Notes under the pieces: model-generated
What the model saw: the letters and a program-made list of their open reading frames with translations, nothing else
Database searches by the model: none
What the model was told of the DNA's origin: nothing
In this document: in pieces, positions 23,237 through 31,449 of the stretch
How the letters are laid out: every line of letters starts with the position of its first letter
Position numbering within the stretch: position 1 is the stretch's first letter
Assembly: GCA_905215335.1 (NCBI GenBank)
Contig: CAJMPQ010000017.1
Span: forward strand, 1 to 35,378
Source of the DNA: an uncultured bacterium
Lineage (GTDB): Bacteria; Cyanobacteriota; Vampirovibrionia; Gastranaerophilales; Gastranaerophilaceae
Reading direction: 5' to 3'
DNA: 35,378 nt
Translations under genes and position numbers: made by a program

Positions 23237-24071
23237 AGCTAAAGGTTTTTATAATGTTGTCAAAAGTTGGTGTATGATTAAGTGGAAGTGCGATTGTATT
23301 ATTTAGTATATTATGTTCAATAAAACTTTTGGGTATATTTTGCCATAATCTTAGTAATATGAATTCATTATCAATAAATTTTTGTAAGATTTCGGAATTA
23401 GTTGTGTTGAATGGATAACAATAAGGGATATTATTTCCGTTTGCTGTTAGTTGAATCGTGTTGTATTTAGAAAAAAGCATGGTATATTTTTGATACCTTG
23501 AAAGTCGTATTTGTTTATCTGTTTCAAAGTCAATGTTTTCCATGGTTTTACTTACATTTTTAGATAATAATTTTATATCTTTTTCTTTATTTAGTATTAA
23601 TTCGTTTTTTAGAAATTTTTCATAATTTTCTTGCATCAAGATAGGTGTTAAATGTAGCTGGTCATTAGGAATTTCTCCAGTAAGCTTTTTATTCAGGTAT
23701 AAAAAGGCTCCATTTTGAACCTTGAAGAATTTTCTTAGGGAATTGAAGCTTGCGAGTCCTAGGTGTGGAGAATAAAATCCGTGAGCATTATCAATAATAA
23801 TATTTTTATATTTTTCTGTTAGTTTTTGGCAATTTTCAAAACAAAGTCCAAAATAATTTGTATAAAGAATATAGGAATTTTGTTCAAAATCTCTAGTAGG
23901 CATAAAATTTTTATCAATGTGATAGAATTTTATATTGCAATTTTCTTCTCGAATTGCTTGCCATACGGTATTGCAAGTATAATACGGGATAAAAATTTCT
24001 TTTATCCCGTATGCTTTAATAATATATTTGATGCAATTTCTTGCAAGATTTAATTTTATTATATGGTTCAT
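23235..24071 (-). CDS. DegT/DnrJ-like PLP-dependent protein (short form)
   Basis: 278 residues with the layout of the DegT/DnrJ/EryC1 aminotransferase fold but shorter than the usual 360-400. IPYYTCNTVW, YILYTNYFG and IIIDNAHGFYS match the pattern of the family's N-terminal half; D94 would contact the PLP ring nitrogen. ASFNSLRKFFKVQNGAFLY corresponds to the active-site SF..TK..GEGG region. The likely Schiff-base Lys is K114, one residue later than usual, after Arg. It may transfer an amino group to a nucleotide sugar, or be a divergent relative. It follows the peptidase gene by 9 nt in the same direction. Confidence 0.65.
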   Translation of the reverse strand: MNHIIKLNLARNCIKYIIKAYGIKEIFIPYYTCNTVWQAIREENCNIKFYHIDKNFMPTRDFEQNSYILYTNYFGLCFENCQKLTEKYKNIIIDNAHGFYSPHLGLASFNSLRKFFKVQNGAFLYLNKKLTGEIPNDQLHLTPILMQENYEKFLKNELILNKEKDIKLLSKNVSKTMENIDFETDKQIRLSRYQKYTMLFSKYNTIQLTANGNNIPYCYPFNTTNSEILQKFIDNEFILLRLWQNIPKSFIEHNILNNTIALPLNHTPTFDNIIKTFS

Positions 24072-24080
24072 TTTGAATTA

Positions 24081-25244
24081 TTATTTGTTAAATGTTTCAA
24101 AAAGTTCTTTTAATAACTCTTGACCTTTTAGCATTGTTTTATAATCAACATATTCACTGCTAGAATGCATATTGCAAACAGTTGCTAATCCGATTAGATA
24201 TGGAGAGAATTTTTCTCCTTTCGCATTAGTTTTGTTAGCGTAAATATGAGTTTCTGCACCTGCGTGGAATGAAGAAATTTCAGGTTCTATACCTAATTTT
24301 TTTGCAACAGTTTCAAAAAGAATAGGTAAGTACTCATCTTCATTTTTTTCAAACATAGGCATTTTCTCAGTGAATGTAATAGTTGCAGTTGCAATACCTT
24401 CATATTCTTTGTTGAAAGCATCTACTGTTTGTTGCATAAGTGCAATAAGTTCGTTTTCTTTATCTTTTCTTGAGCTTCTAATTGAGTAAGTTGCTTTTGC
24501 GTCAGTATTAATTACATTTGTCACATCAGGATCACCTGCAACAATTCCGCCGATATTACATGATGTAACAACTTGATTATTTTCAGAGAAGAATACACCT
24601 TGCGGCATATCAGAAACTAAATCTGCAATAAGTTTAGCGGCATTTTCTCTTGTTGAATCTCCAATGTCATTTCCTGAGTGTCCGCCTTTTGGAGCTTTAA
24701 TAGTTAAGTCTACAAGAACATAACTAGCACCTGAAACTAAACATTGACCTAGAGCATCACTATCTAAAACTAATACATATTTTGATTTTATTCTAGAAAA
24801 ATCTGTATTTTTAATACCTGTCATACCAGATTCTTCATCTCTAGTGAAGTGAATTTCTAATCCACCGTGTTTAATATCTGTTCTTTTTGCTAATTCTTTT
24901 GCAAAATAAAGCGCATTTGCAGCACCGGCTTTATCATCGGCACCAAGAGTTCTACCTTCAGCTTTTATTAAATCCCCATCAAGATATGGTTTTACAGGTG
25001 AATCATCTCCAATTACATCTAGGTGAGAAGATAATAAAATTGGTTCTTTAGTTTCGTCTGTTGCTGGAATTGTGATATATATATTTTTATAATCATCAAG
25101 CTCACAATTTAGCTCATTTTCTTTACAATATTGGCAAACCCAGTCAATAACTTTTTCTTCACCTAATGAAGGTGATGGAATTTCTGCCATTGAGCAGAAT
25201 AAATCTATAAGCTCATTCTCTTTTCTTAATTCTACTAAATCCAT
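24081..25244 (-). CDS. M20-family peptidase, PepT-like
   Basis: 387 residues from the ATG at 25244 with GGAGA before it; a longer frame starting further upstream lacks such a site and includes the promoter. Zinc ligands and catalytic residues of the M20 family are visible: H74-L-D76, D103 in GADDKAG, E137-E138 in RDEESG, D161-S-D163, and a late CNMHSS. The lid domain carries GGHSGNDIGDSTRENAA. It is related to tripeptidase T, which removes N-terminal residues from short peptides in the cytoplasm. It is probably co-transcribed with the DegT-like gene downstream. Confidence 0.92.
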   Translation of the reverse strand: MDLVELRKENELIDLFCSMAEIPSPSLGEEKVIDWVCQYCKENELNCELDDYKNIYITIPATDETKEPILLSSHLDVIGDDSPVKPYLDGDLIKAEGRTLGADDKAGAANALYFAKELAKRTDIKHGGLEIHFTRDEESGMTGIKNTDFSRIKSKYVLVLDSDALGQCLVSGASYVLVDLTIKAPKGGHSGNDIGDSTRENAAKLIADLVSDMPQGVFFSENNQVVTSCNIGGIVAGDPDVTNVINTDAKATYSIRSSRKDKENELIALMQQTVDAFNKEYEGIATATITFTEKMPMFEKNEDEYLPILFETVAKKLGIEPEISSFHAGAETHIYANKTNAKGEKFSPYLIGLATVCNMHSSSEYVDYKTMLKGQELLKELFETFNK

Positions 25245-25272
25245 AATTTTCTCCAATCGACTTTGTTCTAAT

Positions 25273-25300
25273 ATAATAGCACATTTTTTTATTATATCAA
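25273..25300 (-). promoter_or_regulatory. promoter of the peptidase gene
   Basis: On the minus strand TTGATA (25295-25300), a 16-bp spacer, then TATTAT (25273-25278), preceded by TGC as an extended -10. It lies 28 nt before the ATG, leaving room for the ribosome binding site. Confidence 0.5.
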
Positions 25301-25322
25301 TCAAGAATTAAGAATAAATAAA

Positions 25323-27695
25323 CTAATTTATATCGACAACACTAACGCCATCTCCACCTTCAGCGTCTTCACCCGGACGGAATTTTGCAACGTATGGTGA
25401 AGTTTTTAGAAAATCTCTAACAGCTTGTTTCAATGCTCCTGTACCGTGTCCGTGTATTATGTATACAGGAGAAAGATTAGCTAAGCTTGCTTGGTCTAAA
25501 TAACTTTCAACTTCATCTAGTGCTTCTTCAACTCTAAAGCCTCTTAAATCTAATGTTGAAGACATTGTATATCGTTTTAGTTCAAATTTATTAAATGAAG
25601 TTCCAGGAATTTTTGCTTTTGTAGGTTCTTTATAGTTCTCATCAAGAACTGCTAATTCATCTTTTTTAACTTTCATTTTCATACTACCCATCTCAACAAA
25701 CAATTTCTTATTTTTGTCAGGAAGGGATAGAACTTTAACTTTTTGGTGTAAATTTTTAATCATTACAATGTCGCCGATTACAACTTTATCCCAATCAATT
25801 TCAAGATATTGTTGTTTATCGGAGGCTTTATCCAATTCATCTCTAAAGCCTTCTTCAAGTTTGGCAAGTCTAGAGTATGCTCGGCGTGCAATTTTTTCAG
25901 ATTTTTCTTTTCGAAGTTCGTCTAGTATTTGTTTGATTTCCCCGCGAGCTTCCATTATTTCCATATCAAATTTATTTTTGATATTTTTCAGTGTCTTCTT
26001 CTTATCTTTTTTTACTTGATTAAGGTTTTCTTCATATTCTTTTTTTATACTTAAAGATGTTTCTTTTAATTCTTGAGCTTGTTCAAGGTTTTTAGATAAT
26101 TCTTGGTGTGTTTCTTGCAGTTTTTCAACTACTGCAACAGAGGTATCTTTTTGAGTAACTAAAATGTTTTTAGCTTTGTCTACAATATCTTTATCGAGTC
26201 CTAAGTTTGCAGCAATAGAAATTGCGTTACTTAAACCAGGGATACCAATAAGTAATTTATATGTTGGTTGAAGAGTTTCTGTGTTAAATTCAACAGAAGC
26301 ATTTTTGAAGAAATTGTTGTTGTATTCCAGAACTTTCAATTCGCCATAGTGAGTTGTAACAACACTGGTAACTTTTTTTTGTGCTAATTTTTCTAATATT
26401 TCTTGAGCTAAAACAGCACCTTCTACAGGATCTGTTCCGGCACAAATTTCATCTAATAATACAAAACTTTCATCATTACTTTGTTTAAGTATCTCAATAA
26501 TATTTGTCATATGAGATGAAAATGTAGAAAGACTTTGCAGAATGTTTTGAGCATCCCCGATATCTGCAAAAACATTTTTAAATGGGTATAATTTTGCAAA
26601 AGTACAAGGTAAAAACATTCCTGCTTTTGCCATAAGTATAAATAGCCCTATAGTTTTTAAAGTAACTGTTTTACCGCCGGTGTTTGAGCCAGTAATAATT
26701 ACAGAATGATAATCTTTTCCGATTTCAAAATTATTTGCGACAACGTTTTCGCAGCAAGTTAATAAAAGCGGATGTTTCATATTTTCAAAATATATGTATT
26801 TTTCTTCTGTTATTAATTCAGGTTCTACCGCTTGAAGTTTTACTGCGTATCTTGCTTTTGCAAAGTGAAAATCAATTTCGGCCATAACTTTTTCGCAAGT
26901 TGAAAGTTCCGGCATGTATTCTTTGACTAAATTTGTTAATTCTACAAGAATTCTTATACATTCAGCGTGAATTTTTGATTTAACTTCTCTGATTTTATTG
27001 TTCAAAGGTACTAATTGAGCAGGTTCAATATAAAATGTTTTAGCTGAAGATGATACATCATGTACAATCCCTGGGACTTTAGTTTTGTTTGAAGCCATTA
27101 CTTGGAATACGATTCTATCATCTCTTTGAGTATAAATATTATCTTGTAGGTATTTTGAAAAGTTTGGATTATTAAGGAGAGAATTTATTTGATCTCTCAG
27201 ATTTTGTTCTGAATCTCTCAATGATGAATACAAGCCTTTTAATTCCGGAGTTGCATTTTGTCTAATATTAAGGCTTTCATCAAATGTAGAAAATATTTTT
27301 TCTTCTAAATCTTTATCTGCAACAAGTTTTTCAGCAAGAGTTTTTAATATCCATTCATCTTCAGAGTTTTCAATAATAAATCTTTTTAGTAATCTGGAAG
27401 ATTTCATTGTTTTGGCAACATCGTTTAGCTCTTCTTCTGACAGATAAGAAACTGCAGAATTGTTACGAATTTTATTGATATTTGCAATGAATTCTGTTGG
27501 GGTATCTTTTGCGTAATCAAGAATTCTTTTAGCTTCTCGTGTAAGTTCAATTTCTTGCTTAATTTTGTCTATATTATCAAAAGCTTTTAAATTTATGCAG
27601 AGCTGGCGACTTTGGGTAAATTTTGCACACTTAGCCAGTTCTTCTTTAACTTTGTCAAATTCTAGGGTATTGTTACTTTTCAATGTGATATCCAT
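25323..27695 (-). CDS. mutS2: endonuclease MutS2 (RqcU-type)
   Basis: 790 residues from the ATG at 27695, the usual MutS2 length; a longer frame adds 12 residues without support. Helical core/lever domains come first, then the ATPase with Walker A G-S-N-T-G-G-K-T (about 336-343) and Walker B DEICAGTDP. A coiled coil follows (about 510-630), and a KOW-like strand region. A C-terminal Smr nuclease domain has LDLRG (about 715) and HGHGTG (about 750). MutS2 binds branched DNA, or, as shown in Bacillus, collided ribosomes; both roles are known for the family. The start lies 7 nt after a -10 box, so the mRNA may be leaderless. Confidence 0.95.
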   Translation of the reverse strand: MDITLKSNNTLEFDKVKEELAKCAKFTQSRQLCINLKAFDNIDKIKQEIELTREAKRILDYAKDTPTEFIANINKIRNNSAVSYLSEEELNDVAKTMKSSRLLKRFIIENSEDEWILKTLAEKLVADKDLEEKIFSTFDESLNIRQNATPELKGLYSSLRDSEQNLRDQINSLLNNPNFSKYLQDNIYTQRDDRIVFQVMASNKTKVPGIVHDVSSSAKTFYIEPAQLVPLNNKIREVKSKIHAECIRILVELTNLVKEYMPELSTCEKVMAEIDFHFAKARYAVKLQAVEPELITEEKYIYFENMKHPLLLTCCENVVANNFEIGKDYHSVIITGSNTGGKTVTLKTIGLFILMAKAGMFLPCTFAKLYPFKNVFADIGDAQNILQSLSTFSSHMTNIIEILKQSNDESFVLLDEICAGTDPVEGAVLAQEILEKLAQKKVTSVVTTHYGELKVLEYNNNFFKNASVEFNTETLQPTYKLLIGIPGLSNAISIAANLGLDKDIVDKAKNILVTQKDTSVAVVEKLQETHQELSKNLEQAQELKETSLSIKKEYEENLNQVKKDKKKTLKNIKNKFDMEIMEARGEIKQILDELRKEKSEKIARRAYSRLAKLEEGFRDELDKASDKQQYLEIDWDKVVIGDIVMIKNLHQKVKVLSLPDKNKKLFVEMGSMKMKVKKDELAVLDENYKEPTKAKIPGTSFNKFELKRYTMSSTLDLRGFRVEEALDEVESYLDQASLANLSPVYIIHGHGTGALKQAVRDFLKTSPYVAKFRPGEDAEGGDGVSVVDIN

Positions 27696-27702
27696 ATTTT
27701 GA

Positions 27703-27731
27703 ATTTTATTACAAAAATATTTTAATAGCAA
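27703..27731 (-). promoter_or_regulatory. promoter of mutS2, predicted leaderless
   Basis: On the minus strand TTGCTA (27726-27731), 17 bp, TAAAAT (27703-27708), 7 nt, ATG. No Shine-Dalgarno sequence fits between the -10 box and the ATG. It is back-to-back with the hemW promoter. Confidence 0.6.
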
Positions 27732-27769
27732 AGTTGATTAAGATATTATTTATTCATTAAACTCTGTTG

Positions 27770-27775
27770 TATAAT
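27770..27775 (+). promoter_or_regulatory. -10 box of hemW, predicted leaderless
   Basis: A perfect TATAAT lies 6 nt before the ATG (TATAATTTTATTATG), nearly the same string as at marR (TATAATATTATTATG). The -35 region is weak. No ribosome binding site is present. Confidence 0.65.
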
Positions 27776-27781
27776 TTTATT

Positions 27782-28873
27782 ATGGTTACCAGTGCATATA
27801 TACATATTCCATTTTGTAAATCAAAGTGTCATTATTGTTCTTTTGTTTCTTTTAATAAGTTGGCATTAAAAGATAAATACTTAACAGCTTTAGAAAAAGA
27901 AATTTGTACTTTTTATGAAAATGAGTTGTTGCAAACGTTATATTTTGGAGGTGGTACTCCATCATTGCTTGAAATTTCAGAATTTCGCAGATTGATTAAT
28001 TTGTTTAAAATTTCAGATAAAACAGAAGTTACTGCTGAATTAAATCCTGAAGGCGTGAATAATGATTATATACACGGTTTATTAGATGTTGGGATTAATC
28101 GCATAAGTATAGGTTGTCAAAGTTTTGATGATAAAATTCTAAAATTAATAAATCGACGACATACTGCAGAACAAGTTTATGATGCTGTAAAAATCTCACA
28201 AAGAGAAGGATTTGAAAATATAAGTTTAGATTTTATCTATGGGCTTCCTGAACAAACTCCGGAAATGTTTTATTCAGATTTAAAAAAAGCAGTTGATTTA
28301 GGTGTTAAACATATTTCTTTATATGGCTTAAAAATTGAAGAAGGCTGTTATTTTTATAATCATATGCCTAGTAGTATGGCAGATGATGACATGCAAGCAG
28401 ATATGTATTTAGGAGCAGTAGATTTATTAAAGAATTTAGGGTTTGAACATTATGAGGTTAGTAATTTTTCTTTAAAAGGATATAATTCAAATCATAATTT
28501 AGCTTATTGGAAAAATAAAGAATATTATGGTTTTGGGGTATCTGCTCACGGTTATAAAAATTCTGTGCGTTATGGTAATCAAGATGTGTTAGAAACATAT
28601 ATTGAAAATCCATTACGTCATAAAGAAGAAAAAATAATATCACTACAAGAAAAGCTAGAAGAAGAAATTTTCTTAGGTTTTAGATGTATATCTGATGGAA
28701 TTATTGTTTCTGAAATTAATTTAAAGTATGGTATCGATTTTGAAGCAAAATATAATAATATACTTAAAAAGTATATCTCTTTAAAGTTTATTGAAAAAAC
28801 GCCGCAAGGTTATAGACTTACTCCACAAGGAGTGTTAGTAAGTAATGTGGTTTTGGCAGATTTTTTAGAATAG
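27782..28873 (+). CDS. hemW: HemW-like radical SAM protein
   Basis: 363 residues from the ATG at 27782; a TTG five codons upstream lies inside the -10 box and was rejected. The radical-SAM cluster motif is C12-x3-C16-x2-C19 in PFCKSKCHYCSF. YFGGGTPSLL, ELNPEG, RISIGCQSFDD and SLDFIYGLPEQT follow in the family order. The C-terminal HemN domain (AYWKNKEYYGFGVSAHG) is present. HemW proteins are heme chaperones rather than coproporphyrinogen oxidases; real HemN has an extra Cys in the motif (CxxxCxxCxC), missing here (CSF). It may deliver heme to membrane enzymes. Confidence 0.9.
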   Translation: MVTSAYIHIPFCKSKCHYCSFVSFNKLALKDKYLTALEKEICTFYENELLQTLYFGGGTPSLLEISEFRRLINLFKISDKTEVTAELNPEGVNNDYIHGLLDVGINRISIGCQSFDDKILKLINRRHTAEQVYDAVKISQREGFENISLDFIYGLPEQTPEMFYSDLKKAVDLGVKHISLYGLKIEEGCYFYNHMPSSMADDDMQADMYLGAVDLLKNLGFEHYEVSNFSLKGYNSNHNLAYWKNKEYYGFGVSAHGYKNSVRYGNQDVLETYIENPLRHKEEKIISLQEKLEEEIFLGFRCISDGIIVSEINLKYGIDFEAKYNNILKKYISLKFIEKTPQGYRLTPQGVLVSNVVLADFLE

Positions 28874-28884
28874 TAACTTATTAA

Positions 28885-30177
28885 TTAAATGTCAAATCTG
28901 CTGTATATTTCATCTATGTTTTGTAGAAATGCTTGTTTATCAAAGATTTTTTCAATCTCGTCATTAGTCAAGAGATTTGTTACATCTTTGTCATTTGTTA
29001 GATTGGCTCTAAAATCTCCGTGGTTTTGGAAAGCATCAAGAGCGTTTCTTTGAACGATAGCATAAGCATCTTCTCTTGATAAACCTTTTGCTACTAATGA
29101 TAATAGTACTTTTTGAGAGAATACTATTCCGCCAAATTTATCGGTATTCTTTAACATATTGTCTTTGTGAACAACAATATTTTCCATTAATCCGTTGAAT
29201 CTATTTAGCATAAAGTCAATAAGAGTTAAACTATCTGGGAAAATAATTCGTTCAGCAGAAGAGTGAGAAATATCTCTTTCGTGCCAAAGTGGTATGTTTT
29301 CTAATGCAACAATAGAATTTGCTCTTACAACTCTAGCTAATCCGCAAAGATTTTCACTTAAAACTGGGTTTTTCTTGTGAGGCATAGCAGATGAACCTTT
29401 TTGCCCTTTGCCAAAACCTTCTTCCAGTTCTAAAACTTCAGTTTTTTGTAAGTGTCTTATTTCAGTTGCAAATTGTTCAATTACACTTGCAATTAGAGCT
29501 AAAGATTGCATAAAGTATGCGTGGTAATCTCTTGCAATAATTTGGGTTGATATTCTTGCTGGTTTCAAATTAAGGTTTTTACAAGTGATTTTTTCAATAT
29601 CAGTAGAAATGTTACTATAAGTTCCCACAGGGCCAGAAATTTGCCCTACACGGATTTGTTCTAACGCGTGTTCAAAGTTTTCTTTTTGACGTTCTAAAAT
29701 ATCTATCCAAGAACATAATTTTGCGCCAAATGTCATAACTTCTGCATGGATTCCATGTGAACGGCCTATGCAGATAGTTGTTTTGTGTTGGCTTGCAAGA
29801 TTTTTTAATGTCTTTATTGTTTTTTCTAAATCTTCTTTGATAATTTTTCCACTGTCTTGGATTTGAAGAGCAAATGCAGTATCTATAACATCAGAACTTG
29901 TCATTCCAACGTGTACATATCTGCCTAAGTCTCCTAAGCTTTCGTTTACGCAAGTCAAAAATGCTATGACATCGTGTCTAACTTCTTTTTCAATTTCATC
30001 AATTCGTTCAACTGTAAACGTTGCTTTTTCTCGAATTTCTTTAGCTGCTTCTTTAGGAATTGTTCCTAATTCTGCATAAGCATCACAAACTGCAAGTTCT
30101 ACTTGTAAATAATAATCAAATTTGGAATTAAGTTCCCAAATTTTTGCCATTTCCTGTCTTGAATATCTTTCTATCAT
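28885..30177 (-). CDS. purB: adenylosuccinate lyase
   Basis: A 430-residue fumarase/aspartase-superfamily enzyme. The signature G261-S-S-A-M-P-H-K-K-N-P271 is complete, the catalytic His is H141 in GRSHGIHAE, and TSSDVIDT (93-100) is conserved. It acts twice in purine synthesis, releasing fumarate from SAICAR and from adenylosuccinate. The length is typical of the short bacterial branch. No ribosome binding site is visible and a TAATAT box lies 6 nt before the ATG, so this may be another leaderless gene. It is convergent with hemW, with an 11-nt gap. Confidence 0.97.
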   Translation of the reverse strand: MIERYSRQEMAKIWELNSKFDYYLQVELAVCDAYAELGTIPKEAAKEIREKATFTVERIDEIEKEVRHDVIAFLTCVNESLGDLGRYVHVGMTSSDVIDTAFALQIQDSGKIIKEDLEKTIKTLKNLASQHKTTICIGRSHGIHAEVMTFGAKLCSWIDILERQKENFEHALEQIRVGQISGPVGTYSNISTDIEKITCKNLNLKPARISTQIIARDYHAYFMQSLALIASVIEQFATEIRHLQKTEVLELEEGFGKGQKGSSAMPHKKNPVLSENLCGLARVVRANSIVALENIPLWHERDISHSSAERIIFPDSLTLIDFMLNRFNGLMENIVVHKDNMLKNTDKFGGIVFSQKVLLSLVAKGLSREDAYAIVQRNALDAFQNHGDFRANLTNDKDVTNLLTNDEIEKIFDKQAFLQNIDEIYSRFDI

Positions 30178-30183
30178 ATTTTG

Positions 30184-30192
30184 ATATTATCA
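30184..30192 (-). promoter_or_regulatory. candidate extended -10 of purB
   Basis: On the minus strand TGATAATAT (TGn plus TAATAT) lies 6 nt before the purB ATG. The -35 region is poor and the sequence is AT-rich, so chance occurrence is possible. Confidence 0.4.
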
Positions 30193-30243
30193 TGAAATAT
30201 GAACAAATGGTAACAAATTTTTTTTTCTTCTTTGTAAATAATT

Positions 30244-30271
30244 TTGTAAAAAGAAGTTTTTGTGTTATTAT
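30244..30271 (+). promoter_or_regulatory. promoter of the efp-accB-accC unit
   Basis: TTGTAA (30244-30249), 16 bp, TATTAT (30266-30271), about 40 nt before the efp ATG. This leader is long enough for the AAGGGG ribosome binding site at 30301-30306. Confidence 0.5.
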
Positions 30272-30312
30272 TTACACACAAGAATAGATATACTTTTAAA
30301 AAGGGGAAAAAT

Positions 30313-30870
30313 ATGATTTCAGTAAACGATTTTAAAACAGGCTTGACAGTTGAATTAGATAACGGTCTTTGGTCTGTAGTTGAATTTTTGCACGTAAAAC
30401 CTGGTAAAGGTGCTGCTTTTGTTAGATCAAAATTGAAAAACGTTATCACTGGTCAAGTTGTTGAAAAAACATTCAGAGCTGGTGAAAAAGTTGCAAAAGC
30501 TACTTTAGACAGACGTGAAATGCAATACTTATACAAAGAAGGTTCAGCTTATGTAATGATGGATAATGAAACTTATGATCAAATCCACGTTGAAGAAGCT
30601 CAAATCGGTAGCGGTATTAAATATTTAAAAGAAAATATGAATGTAATGGTTTTAACTCATGAAGGAAAAATCATTGGTGTTGATATTCCAGCTCACGTTG
30701 AGTTGACAGTTGTAGATACTCCACCTTCAGAAAAAGGAAACACTTCTCAAGGCGGTACAAAACCAGCTACATTAGAAACTGGTGCTGTTGTTAACGTTCC
30801 ATTCTTCGTTGCTAATGGTGATGTTATCAGAGTTGATACTAGAACAAATGAATATTTAGATAGATGCTAG
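30313..30870 (+). CDS. efp: translation elongation factor P
   Basis: 185 residues from the ATG at 30313, chosen by its AAGGGG site and the standard EF-P start MISVNDFKTG; the longer frame upstream crosses the promoter. Three beta-barrel domains as in all EF-P. The tip loop is H-V-K-P-G-K32-G-A-A-F, with Lys32 at the site that is modified in many bacteria. EF-P enters the ribosomal E site and rescues stalls at polyproline. It is followed by accB after 49 nt, an order also found in cyanobacteria. AccB here has an Ala/Pro-rich linker, though without long Pro runs. Confidence 0.97.
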   Translation: MISVNDFKTGLTVELDNGLWSVVEFLHVKPGKGAAFVRSKLKNVITGQVVEKTFRAGEKVAKATLDRREMQYLYKEGSAYVMMDNETYDQIHVEEAQIGSGIKYLKENMNVMVLTHEGKIIGVDIPAHVELTVVDTPPSEKGNTSQGGTKPATLETGAVVNVPFFVANGDVIRVDTRTNEYLDRC

Positions 30871-30919
30871 TTTTTAGCTTTTATTTATTTTAATTCGGTA
30901 GTTATAAAGAGGAAAACAA

Positions 30920-31378
30920 ATGAAATTTGAAACAGAATACATAGAAAAGTTAGCTAAAGTTTTAGCAGAAACAGGTTTAACAGAAATTTCTTTAGAAGAT
31001 GGTGAACAAGCAATTACATTAAGAAAAGATGTTATTGTGTCAGCTGCACCTCAAGTTGTAGCAGCTCCTGTTGCTCCAGCTGCAGCTCCAGCTCCAGCTG
31101 CTCAAGCTCCATCAACTGAAGCTCCTGCAGCTCCTGCTAAAAAGGGTACACCAATTACATCTCCAATGGTTGGAACTTTCTACAAATCTCCATCTCCAGA
31201 TGCAGCTCCATTTGTTGCAGTTGGTGATTCTGTAAAAGTTGGCGATGTTGTTTGTATCGTTGAAGCTATGAAAATGATGAATGAGATTAAATCAGAGGTT
31301 GCTGGTAAGGTTCTTGAAATCTGTGTTGAAGATGGTCAACCTGTTGAATTTGGTCAAGTTCTTATGTATGTAGAATAA
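30920..31378 (+). CDS. accB: biotin carboxyl carrier protein of acetyl-CoA carboxylase
   Basis: 152 residues. The N-terminal helix-rich region (1-40) holds the protein in the complex. An Ala/Pro-rich flexible linker (about 42-75) follows, then the biotinyl domain with E115-A-M-K118-M, where Lys118 carries biotin. The carrier moves carboxyl groups from biotin carboxylase (next gene) to the carboxyltransferase in malonyl-CoA synthesis. AGAGGAAAAC precedes the ATG. A 13-bp stem-loop separates it from accC. Confidence 0.97.
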   Translation: MKFETEYIEKLAKVLAETGLTEISLEDGEQAITLRKDVIVSAAPQVVAAPVAPAAAPAPAAQAPSTEAPAAPAKKGTPITSPMVGTFYKSPSPDAAPFVAVGDSVKVGDVVCIVEAMKMMNEIKSEVAGKVLEICVEDGQPVEFGQVLMYVE

Positions 31379-31392
31379 TAATTTTAAATTAG

Positions 31393-31427
31393 AGAAAGTG
31401 AACAGATATTTTACCTGTTCACTTTCT
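31393..31427 (+). other. intercistronic 13-bp stem-loop between accB and accC
   Basis: AGAAAGTGAACAG pairs perfectly with CTGTTCACTTTCT around a 9-nt loop. The sequence after it (AATTTGATAAGG) has no T-run, so it is not a standard terminator. It may stabilise the upstream accB mRNA, act as a processing site or attenuate accC, giving more carrier than carboxylase. The accC ribosome binding site (ATAAGGG) lies 7-13 nt downstream. Confidence 0.75.
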
Positions 31428-31449
31428 AATTTGATAAGGGATATTTGAA

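Noticed and set aside
31040..31140. Repeated GCTCCAGCTGC-like units in accB, suspected tandem repeat
   Set aside because: They encode the ordinary Ala/Pro linker of biotin carboxyl carrier proteins.
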